Below are positions 38,001-50,000 of a stretch of DNA of 64,000 bases, piece after piece; positions within the stretch are counted from its first letter, which is position 1, and each line of letters starts with the position of its first letter. Below the pieces are notes generated by a model. The model worked only from the letters and a program-made list of their open reading frames with translations, did no database searches and was not told where the DNA came from. Origin of the DNA: Tachypleus tridentatus. Its lineage: Eukaryota > Arthropoda > Merostomata > Xiphosura > Limulidae. The position numbers and the translations under genes are program-made. The stretch lies in contig NC_134833.1 in assembly GCF_004210375.1 (NCBI RefSeq), positions 140,794,127-140,858,126 on the forward strand, written 5' to 3'.

Positions 38001-41000
38001 TAACAACGTTTAAAATTAACATGTAAAAACATATTACATGAAAACTATTTCAATGAGTAAATAGCATTTAACATTAAGTTGTAAAATTCATGTCACAAGA
38101 AAATTGATCCAAGTAAGTCAGTACAAGCAATTTAATAATATGAAGTAATAATCTGTCACAAAAAAATGTTTTGTTCAGCTATGACATACTTTTCAAACAC
38201 ATAAAAGAAGTGGTTCCATTAACTTGGGTGTATTTTACAAACATACAAAACTTTCTTTCCAAATTCAGACTCCATTTAAAACTAGCTAACATTCTTTCAT
38301 TTTCACCTGAAAAAAAAACTTATTATTCCACAGTCATTTATATCTTGCAAAATTTGTATAAAACTCAAATATCCCTTCTCTCTAAGACACATTTTTAGTG
38401 ATGACTTCAATGTAATGGATTTTAATAACATGATTTATTAGAATTTCTAACAATATTTAGTAGTTGATGTTATGAATTAATACTTTCAATCCAAAATAAC
38501 AATAGTGAAGTTTGTAAGTTAGCACTGTCTTCAAGTGAAAAAGTATTTCTGATAGATACTTACCTCCAATTACAAAATAGATTTTCTCAACCAGCATTAC
38601 CCTCTACTGGTGCAAGTTTTAACACATGCCACTAACCTTTCACCTCTTGCTTCTGCATATCCATATGCAAATGATCATGTAGCAGCTCTTCACCAATAGG
38701 AGCATGACACCATTTATATTGTAACAAAACACCTTCACATCTGCACTTGTTAATCACTTCAAGAATGATCAGAAGACCTACACAATGTATCATCAGAAGT
38801 GGAGAGGATGGGTGAGAAATATGAGTGGATTTAAGTATCTATTAGAAATAAATTTTCTGTATAAAGAAATGTTAACTTTAATACAATATCTTGCCTCCTC
38901 TCACAAAATAGCTAATATCCCACAATGAACTGGTGGAGGGTCAATAAAAAAAATAAAAAAGACCCCCTTTCAGAAATGCCCAAAGGAGATGTGGAACCAA
39001 AAGAGAAAAATCACATTTTAGCAGGAGACTACACCACTTCTGATCCTGGTATACTCTTTGCTGTTTCATGCCAGTGTTGTGAATATAAAAGATGGAAAAA
39101 CATGAAAGAATTCCAGAATATGTAAGACTGCTGAATAGAAATCTTGTTCATCAAGTGGATAAGACAAGACAGACTGTAGTGGTAGCTCAACCTCATCCAA
39201 CACTAAGTAGTATCTGGAATGGTACATCAGATCCATAGTAGGTAGAGGATCACTAACTCTCCACACTGAAATGGGAACTAGCAGAGAAGATAAGCTTCCA
39301 AACCAAAATCCATCACCCCTAATGTGCATTTCCAACACCAGGTCCACCAGAAACTAAGATCCAGCAGAGGATAGGAAAGTGGAAAGCCCTGGCAGGATAA
39401 CATCTCCAGTTCAAAACCTGACACCAATGGGTATGGTACTTCCAGTTTGCAGTAGGAGGAAAATACGATGCATTGAGCTACAACCAGCATCAGGTTGGCT
39501 GGGAACTAACAACCAGCAGATGACAGGAAGAGGAACCGTGAACTTGGGGTGCATCTCCAGTCCGAAACCTGGAGGCAGTGGACATTTCTCATCCAGTCTG
39601 CAGTAGAAAGAGGGATATCAATCAGCACATGTGAGGATTTACTTAGATGGATCATCTTCAAACAAAACCAGGCCCACCAGGAATGTACATCAGAAGGATG
39701 GTTGGAAGGAGGAATGCCATAGCAGAAAAAAAATAGTCAGATATATAGACAAGAATATAGTATAGTACTACAACCAAAACCTGGTGGCATCTAGAGTTTC
39801 ACCTCGGGTCAAAGAAAGAAGTGTGACATGCCAGAGGCACCTATATAATGCCTCCATAGTCCAAGATCCCAGTGGCTAGGAAGTGGTAGATGGTAAGAAC
39901 TCCCTTACTCCACTAAAATAAAGGGGAAAAACCATATTGTAAAGTCCAGAGGACTGCAGCACTGGAAATAGTACAACAGGTAACAAAGTAACCAATTTTG
40001 AAAAGCAGAGCTATCACATTATTAGAGTCAATCAACCAAAATCTGGCAGCATCTGGGATTGTACATCAAGTCCACATTGGAAAGAGTCTCAATGCCACAG
40101 AGTATCAAATATAGGCAGCAATCTCTGTTTTACTCATGTTAGTCCATAAGTGTATGGCCAAGGACAAACATATTTATGATGAAAAAAAAAACACTAAAGA
40201 TAAGTGCTAGCAGTCCTATGGAACACCCCATCTCTACAGTGAGCATAACCCAAACCTGTGATATAATTGTTTAAACACAGATGACAATGAAATGGAGACA
40301 CAAACAACACCTGTTAGCATCCAAGTACATGAGTAAAAACCAGGATGTCTATACAGTACCACTACTAACTGAGAAGTGATTAATGAGTCCTGATGTGAAG
40401 AGGGTGCTGGTTTGACAGAAGTGGTGTTATGTTCCTACAAGTACAGAGCTGGTGCATTATCATTTGGATGTGGATATGCACAAGTGGAAGGCTAACAGCA
40501 TGTGTTGAAAATTTCTGCCAACAGAACGTACTGGTGGTTGAGAAAAATTATTTTGTGACAAGAGGTAAGACACCAAACTGGTCAAATGTTTCATATAATG
40601 GGTTAACTCAATTATAAGACTGTTTTGTTCTCACTACACACCAAAGTACTTATAACTGACAAGTTTGTATGCATAAGTTAATAGTCATATAAAATAAGGG
40701 AAGTTGGATGATATGATAATATTGGAATTAGAAGTATTCATACAAGTATGTGACCATTATAGGTTCTGAACTACCAGCTTCAGCAGGTTAGTCTAATTCT
40801 TTTAGCCTATTTAATGTAACAAGTGGGGATTGAAATCCACATATGACTTTTCACCAAGTTACAGTCTAACTTTAATTAAACAACTTTATTACCAATGTAT
40901 GTACATGGTCTTGACATCAAACTATAGTTCCCATTCAAATTTTAATATTGTATATGTTTCACTTTCTTAATTTCTAAAAGAAACATTTAAATAAATTCCC

Positions 41001-44000
41001 AATATTTGTCTTGCTGTGCCATGTAATACTTGTCTCTCTTCACACAAAACAGCTCATTTCTGATATTATTTGTACTTCTAGTTGAGCTTCTGAATTTAAT
41101 ATAAATACATTTTCTGTACAGGAAGTCAAACCCATATTCCACACATTCGATCACTTATTGTATTTCAAAACATGTCAAACATCAAAAATTATTTCTGATT
41201 TACTATTGAACTATTTGTAACCAATAGTAAGACAAACTCTTCATTTACTGATTTACATATCAAGCTACTGCATTCATATGACAGTTTTTGAACCATTCTG
41301 CCAACAGTAGCTATCGCCAAGTTCACCTCTACAAGTTAAGGTAATTATTTTAACATATTTATAGATTAGTTAAATTATAATAGTTATGGGGTATTATATT
41401 CTTTGTACAAGTTATTATTTCATGTTCTAAGCTGCATATTTGAGAAAAATAAAAATTGAATAACATAGTAACAACGACCCTACCAAAAATAAGGGTTAAC
41501 TTTTATTACGACTTCAAGTGCAAAACAAAATATAAAACCTATAAATAAGTACTAAATTCATTGTTTTTATGTACATATTTTTAATCTTTGTAATAAAAGT
41601 AACTAAAACAAAAAATCAAGAACTTATAAAACCAATTTCTCCACAAGGATTGTATGCAAGTTACTCATGCATGACTTAATTCAGTATTTGTTGACTGTAA
41701 TTTGCACTTTACCCTCACGTGGTAATTTACTGCTTTGTTATGCTAGTTTAACAGTTAAACATGGTTCATAAAGCATTAAATGAAAGCAGTTGTGAAAGTT
41801 AAAGGACTGAATATCTTAGGGTGTATAACTGTGTTACAATATGGTATCATTCCAGAAAGAAAAACTGACAAGTTATTTTATTTCCAATTTTTAGCATTAG
41901 AATAGAGAAAATTACAGAAAAAATAAAGTTTTAGTTTAGTATTTATTTGGGATGTTCTAAAAGTTAAGTAAGTGAAACGTGAAAACTGTAAAATCAAAAA
42001 AAATTTTATTTTCAATGAGAAAATAACTTTGCACTCAGGATAGTCTGATTAACCAAAGAAAATTCACAGAGAAGTTTTTAGTAGAAATACTTTATCAAAA
42101 CTTCTGACATTTTTGTATGCTACATATTTGTAATGTTTACCAAATTTCATAAAGATACACTAAATAAATTTGGAATTATACTATTTGTTATCATACATTA
42201 ATTGTCAAATAGGGGCTCTACACCCTGTATATATAGGATTGAGTAACTGCTCTCTATAACCGCATTTGGTGAATGGCAAGTTATGCAGCTGAGCAAGAAC
42301 CCATATCTGCTACTAATTTCATTTCACAAATTAAGCTTTCATATACAAATTATAGCAGATAGATGGTGAGGGTCCTATAACAGTAAATACTAGGAAACAT
42401 TCTATCATTTCCATTATATAGTTTTTACCCAAACGTTATTTGTCAGTCAGTCTATAAGTTCATTATTTTTTGATATATCAACACCCAAAATTACTGGAAA
42501 CCATTTTATTTAAGATTAAATGATATTAATCAACACTGGTTGTTATAGACAGAACATTATTTGAGCCCTCAACAATGTTGCCATGGCAAATATTGGGCCT
42601 AAAAACCACTATGACACTGCTGTATTTTCTTTACATACTACATGTGTGTCTGTGTGTAAATATATCCTAATTTTCGTCCACCAAAAATTCATAAATTCAT
42701 TTAAATTAATCAATATCAAATGAAACTGCCAAGTGAATGTGTTCTTTATTTTAAAAATAAAAATAAAATGTTGGTATCATTTTTCAGGAATTTTACTCAC
42801 AGAACAAAATAGAAATACGATTTTCCTGCTACATCATCAACACTGATTACAGAATCTAAACAACTGTTGAAGCTGGCAAGTACATAATATACATGGCAAA
42901 AGTACTGCAGTTTTCATTAATAAAACAGTGTTAATAACTAGATTTGGGATTCTGTCACACACAGAGTAAATAATAAAATATAGTAACTCACATACTTTTC
43001 TTATCTGTAAAAGAGTACAAGATAATTAAGACAACTACATATGCCATAAGTTTCGTGAATCTGGGTAATGTAACATGAACTGTTTATTTAACTTACCACA
43101 ATATGGTTCCTTAGCCATATTAAGTTCCTCATGTTTGATATATTCATTGTACCTCCAGTAGCATGTTTAACCAAGAAATAAAAGATTTTTAACTCTATTA
43201 ACACATTTAATTACAATTATCTTACTTTTCTTATCTGTAAAAGAGTACAAGATAATTAAGACAACTACATATGCCATAAGTTTCGTGAATCTGGGTAATG
43301 TAACATGAACTGTTTATTTAACTTACCACAATATGGTTCCTTAGCCATATTAAGTTCCTCATGTTTGATATCCAGTATCTGGATTCTTAAAAAAAAAATA
43401 ACCATATTAATATATTTAAGTAAGAAAAAGGTTAACCTACCTGTAAATAACATGTTTATCTAAGAACCAAAAATTCATTGTACCTCCAGTAGCATGTTTA
43501 ACCAAGAAATAAAAGATTTTTAACTCTATTAACACATTTAATTACAATTATCTTACCTCTTGTAATATGTTTACCTGAGAAACAAAATCCCACCTCTGGT
43601 AATATGTTTTCTTTACTATCTTACTAGAAGTAAAACATTTATGTTTCTTTACCAATTCAACTGATTAAGAGTGAATGAGTTACAACCATACTTGCAGACA
43701 GTGCTGTTTCATATACTGATCTCTAAGTTCAAACAACCTGATGACACTAGAGTAAAACACAATTTCTCTATGAAAGTAATAGAATGTTATACTTTACTCC
43801 ATTTCAGTTTCCACTTATTAAATGTGAACACTAACAACTTGTTTAATTATATACTTTCTTTCTTTCTGGTTGATGTATCAGAGTAATCACAATGATTTAT
43901 GTATACAATGTATAGCTTGAATACAGGGACAAGAATTGCAATATCAGTTTAAATAATTAGTTAGAATCAACACTTAATGGCTAGAAGTAAAACATTTATG

Positions 44001-47000
44001 TTTCTTTACCAATTCAACTGATTAAGAGTGAATGAGTTACAACCATACTTGCAGACAGTGCTGTTTCATATACTGATCTCTAAGTTCAAACAACCTGATG
44101 ACACTAGAGTAAAACACAATTTCTCTATGAAAGTAATAGAATGTTATACTTTACTCCATTTCAGTTTCCACTTATTAAATGTGAACACTAACAACTTGTT
44201 TAATTATATACTTTCTTTCTTTCTGGTTGATGTATCAGAGTAATCACAATGATTTATGTATACAATGTATAGCTTGAATACAGGGACAAGAATTGCAATA
44301 TCAGTTTAAATAATTAGTTAGAATCAACACTTAATGGCTAAAGTGTTATACAGAGTCAATAATTATTACTGACAACTATATTATATAATTAACAATAAGA
44401 AAACAAACAACCCATTAAGTTACCACTGTTTGTAACAAAAGAAAAACTCTAAAACTCTCAAAAAAGAAAAAGTGTTACAAGCACTCCTATGGGTTTTTCT
44501 TTGTAATATATTAGTATGAGAAATCTCAAAATATACCTGGGATTGTAGAATGACATTTGGAAATGCTAATTTTTTTGATACACTCCACACTTTTTAAATA
44601 TGCTAGTATTTATATTTAATGGTATCAACAAATTAATGTCTCCTTAATACATATATGTGTGGTCTCTGGAGCTAGATGTGTATTTATTCACATAAAAAAC
44701 TGCTCCTAGTAAATCTGAGAAGTCATCAAGTATTACACAGAATATTTGGTTAAAATGTAATAATGGTATCATAACAGATAATTCTGTGTAAACTGAGATG
44801 CAATGAGCAGTGATTATGAACTACTATGGTGTTGTTAAAATTAAGCCCATAATGAAACAGCAGAATTCTGCAATTTTTCTATTTAATAAATTTAAACTTT
44901 GATGTATTTAACTGAAAACTTAAACATATTCCAATGTTTTTTTTATACTTAAAGACAGTTGTTCACATTCAAATCAACAAGAAACTAACATGAAAAATTT
45001 TCTACTAGTTATATAATAAAGAAAAACATGGTAAAGGCACAGTGTATGAAACAGTGTTTGGACTGCAAAAGTGTCTATATTGGAGAAACGTGTAAAAACA
45101 TACTGACTAAATGTATGAAACATAAAAAAATGAAAGAAAAAAGAACCAAATATAAATTAGCATACAATTGAAAGAAAACATGAAATAAACTTTAAAAAAA
45201 TAATGTATTGAATACAAAGAAAAAACCAAAACAAAAGAAAAAATGCAGAAGCATTTAGAATCAAAAAATGAAAACCTTGTAATAATAAAACATCAAGAGA
45301 ACCATGAATTTATTATCCCAAAAATACCTATATCAATACCTTTATACTGTTTGTTAGTCAAGTGGATGCCTCTTAAAAAGTAAGTTTTCTTTGCTTGTTC
45401 AAGTAGCTACTTAGGCTAACAACAAAAAGTAGCCATATCAGCAAAATAGATGTTGGTATGGTTGAATTCAAAGTGATTACTTAAGCCTACTTTCACAAAA
45501 AATAGTTCCTTATAATAATGGAACATTGTAATGTTCGGTGAAGTATAAAATGATACAGCCAGTCTGAAAAAAAAAGAAAAAAAGAAGACTATAACTAATT
45601 AGGGTAGAGGTTGTTCTGCAACGTAACGCCAAGCCGAGCTTTAACATTTTTTTTTGTTCTAATATCTATGTGGTTTTTGGCTGAACCTTGAAATCAAACT
45701 ACATTAAACAATTGAAGAGAAAATAGAAAAAAGAACTTTTGTTATTCACTAACCTATGGCTTTTCAAATATGAAATATATGAAACTACATCATGCCATGA
45801 CAACAAAGGTTGAGAAAGAGTGATTAGTGAAAAATCAATAAATCTTCACTTGTATTAAAGTTACAAGGTTAAAATCTGTGTTGTTGTTTTGATTATTTCA
45901 ATTTTCCTACGAGATGACAAGGAGTATCATAGTGTGCTCAAAATAAATTCACAAGAACTGATGTTTTAGTTTGGAGTATACTGATATTAACCAAAAATCA
46001 CAGTTTTGTTTTACATACAAAACTATACAAGTTTTTCTATTTAATAAATTTAAACTCTGATGTATTTAACTGAATTAATGTGTGAAAGAGTGATAACATG
46101 TTTATATGATACAAATGCTTTAACTTACTGGTACAACGTCACCCTTTTGTAAGAGGTGCCAAAGGATTAACTCTATCATTAAGATTTCATTACAAGACCA
46201 AACATCATATAGTAAACCCACTTTCTAACTGTAATATTCTCTTTCACACAGTGCATTAAATGGTTGTACATACCATACATTGTTTTTATGAATCTTTAAG
46301 TATAAGCTGTTAATTTTAAATCACTATAATACATTTCAAAATTACACTAATTTTTTTCATTTGGTATTAAACCTTAAGAGTATCTAATAAAACTATAAAT
46401 GCTGACAATATAAAAAAGCAAAGGGTGTTACTAAATATTAACCACAACATATAAATAAACGTAAAACACATTACAGATTTACACCATGCTCAAGAGCACA
46501 TGTTTAGGCTCACCATTAGAATTATCTTCAAAATTAAACATTACCAAAAAGGTTTATTTTTACTTATCTTTTGATTTATTTTTATATTTCCTATGTTGGC
46601 AAGTTTGTGGATTATGCAGCATCGCATTGTTTACTTTAAAGCTGTTGTACCAGCTTGAAGACACGTTATGTAAGCAAAGTTCTCAGTTATGGTATGTTTT
46701 TATTTACCATATAAAATTTAGCAGATCTGGAAGAATTTATAAGAACAGGTTGAGAGCTTTGTCATGTTTGAAGGATAATATAAACATTGAAGTCTAGAGG
46801 ACTTACTTAAGTATAGGCTACAAACTCCATCCAAATAATGAAGTAGTAATGGACCAGAAAAAAGCACCTATGAAAAAAAAAAAAAACTGTTACAGCTAAA
46901 ATAGCTTTAATAAAAATGTAACAGTTCAGTACCTAGATTAAACAATCAGCAAATAACTTATGAACTTACTCACAATTTAAATAATTAAGCTTTATTTAAA

Positions 47001-50000
47001 CTTTCACAATCAATTGTGCACATATAACAAACTGTGTTGTGCATAACTCAAACAACAAGAATGTTTTGTGTAGTGAAGATATACCTTGGCTATTTTTATT
47101 TTAAGATTCTTACCTTAGAAAGGGGATAAAAAAAAACTTAAACATAGCACATTTTCACTTTTTAATGGACTTTTGGCTTTGAATATAAAGACACAAGTAC
47201 TAAATCAATAAATGAGTCAATTATTAACCTTCACAAAGCAGGGTATGCAATTAGCATTTAATGAGTTTGTAAGTGATTTAATAACAAAAGAAAAAAGGGG
47301 AACATTATCTAACATTGTCTTTTATACTATTTTTACTTTCTTTACAGGTACTCACAGCTAAAACAGTCAAATCTTTCTCTGAAAAATTGAAAATTCTCCC
47401 ACAATTAATTTATATATTTTTCTCAGAACAACTGTAACAAATAAAATCAGTATTACTTACACGTGTGCAGGTACAAGCATAATTTATATGATAGTTTCTT
47501 AAAATTAATACTGAAGTGTGGAAAATACAGAATGTGAGATTTTTTCTTTTCAAGAGTTTCAAGATTAATTAGGCTTCATGAAGTGATTAATAAAATAATG
47601 GCAACAAATTCAAAACATCTAAGTGTAGTATGAATTCAAGGGTAAATTAAAACATCTTCAAAATTACTGATCAAAAAATATTTTCTTTTTTAATTAAGAG
47701 CTAAACAACAATTAAAAAACTGACATAATTTAAACCTACTTAATTAAAACTTAGTTTCTCAAGTGTTAAGTATTATAAACTTACCATTGTTAGACCTAGA
47801 GGCAGGACAAAAGCTTGCAGCAAGCCCTTCCATCTAAACCCAAGTAATGTTGGAAGACTACCTCTCTTAAAAAAAAAAAAGAAAAAAAAAGTTATATATT
47901 TTCTCAAAGAGCATTAAATCAGTTTTATTCCTCCAAATAATAAATGTGTAAAATACTAAAAATGATTTTAAAATTCAAAATATAAAGAAACTTTATTTTT
48001 AAAAAGTAATTTTTAGCCTCATCTGCAAATTTTTAAGTGAAAAACACTCAAAAATTTAAGAAAAAGGCACTTACATACAAAGTAATGTATTCACACTGTG
48101 TTAATATTTTAATAATCTAAATTTTTATATTGTGTATTATTTGAAGTTTCTATAAATAGTTGTATTCATTTTAAAATGCAATAATTTAGAAAACAAGTAG
48201 AAAGGTAAAAATATACCTTAATAGTATGAGCTTATGTAAAAAAGCAGTACTCAAGGTATAGTCCATGGAAAGATTGCATAATTAAAAAATGAAGTGTCAC
48301 AATAGTGTTTATATCCAAATGTAATTTACTAAGATAAAAAAATTCAGATGGTCTGTGAACAAAAAACCTTCATATTTTATTGTCTTTCTAGTTTTGTTCT
48401 CAACCCAGATTTATTGAGTGACAATACCAAAATGGTAAATACTCAGTGAAAAGATCATTCTGGGAAACATAAAATTCAAATACGTTTATATCTGTTATAT
48501 TTATTTTATCCTGTACAGTACCTCAGACAAGAGTGTAATAACATTGGTAGTCCAAAAACATTTTCCAGAGAAGTAACAGACAATTCAATGTGACCAAACA
48601 CACTGCCATCTTAGTAGCTGAATTACCAATTACCAAATTGGTGTTACTAAACATCTAGAGAATGTTTTGGTTGGAAGTTGATGGCATTATAAGAACATTT
48701 TCTCCCAGCTAAACAACTCCATTTCACATTTTTTTACCTGTGAAGCATGTGATTGTCTGCTACTAAACTATTGGACTGGTTGTTACAAATGTTATGTGGA
48801 GATGTATGTACCTGCATAATATTTATTTTTATCTTTCTTTAAGTTTTCATATTTTAAAGTGACACCTGGTAGATACATCAGACTTTAAAGCTACAGCTTT
48901 TTATATGGATTTAAAAAATAGATTGAATTTCATGAACATCTTGAAAATATACATGAAAATTAATTATATAAATGGCACAAAACATACACATACATACATT
49001 TGTATTTACTTACCTCTCCAAAATATGTTTTGTCTGAACAAAAAACAACAAACAAAGGAGACACAACTCCCATCATCAAGACACTCACAAATCTTTTCTT
49101 TATTGTGGTTGGATGATCCCTGTGTGGAAGTGAATTAGAAAAGTTGACTTAATCCCAGTTTTCTTTTTGGAAACATGGTAAGTAATGTACAATATACAGG
49201 ACAAAATTCAAGGAAGCCTAGTGTTGTAAAATACAGTCACAATTTCACATGAAAATATCATCTGTAAAACAATGTACATATCATTTATATGTAATATTAA
49301 ATGTTTGCTTATTCTTACACTTATACAATTATCAGCACCCATTTAAAAAAGGAAATGCAAAGTATAGATTTAAGAGTACTATATGGAGGTGCTTCTACTG
49401 TTGTTAGTCTGGAAAATTAACAAAACTATTTTGCATTTAATCTAACTGATAAACTTTTTTATTTGTATTTCTTATAGTTTAAGGATGCCCTGTTAACTAA
49501 AATTGCACATGTTAGAGTATATGTGTACATATCATTATCTTTAATTAGCAAATCTATATTCACAAGTCAGAAATGTTGTTTAATTTTACAATTAGACATG
49601 ATGGAAATAACTTTGGTAACAGTGAATAATAAAAAAAATTAAATAAAAACATATGAAGTTGCTTCCTCTATTATTTTGAAAATTAAATTATAACTTTACT
49701 TTGGTGCATTTAAAGGTTTACACTGTGATTGGACCTCATTCAACCAATCAGACACTGCCACATCAACAGATGCCTATAAAAGTACAGTCAATCCTACTAA
49801 TCCCAATAGTAGTGTTTTGATCAGTTAATGAGTCCTAAACAGAAATACCACATGGAAAATGTGAAGAAATCGATTATTTTTCTCATGAAAGCTACTCCAT
49901 GTAACATATTAAGTCAAACTTTGTTGTTTCAGTACAATCTATGAAAAGAATAGTTGTGAGTGCAATCACTGATTACACTAAAAAACTGGTAATTTATTTA

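Larger units (their letters stand above)
42993..43553. repeat. Tandem duplication carrying RCE1 exon 5
   Basis: Unit 1 (42993-43222) and unit 2 (43223-43553) are virtually identical, except that unit 1 lacks about 101 bp running from inside exon 5 into the upstream intron. Unit 2 holds the intact exon. Unit 1 holds 46 of its 59 exon bases (43097-43142) with the same donor but no acceptor. Confidence 0.95.

Noticed and set aside
43671-44243. Two identical 71-codon plus-strand frames
   Set aside because: They are the same chance frame repeated by the 357-bp duplication, and there is no family resemblance.
46486-46797. A 103-codon plus-strand frame with hydrophobic stretches
   Set aside because: It lies inside RCE1 intron 4 on the other strand, with no recognisable domain or splice context. 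Chance length is plausible in AT-rich DNA.
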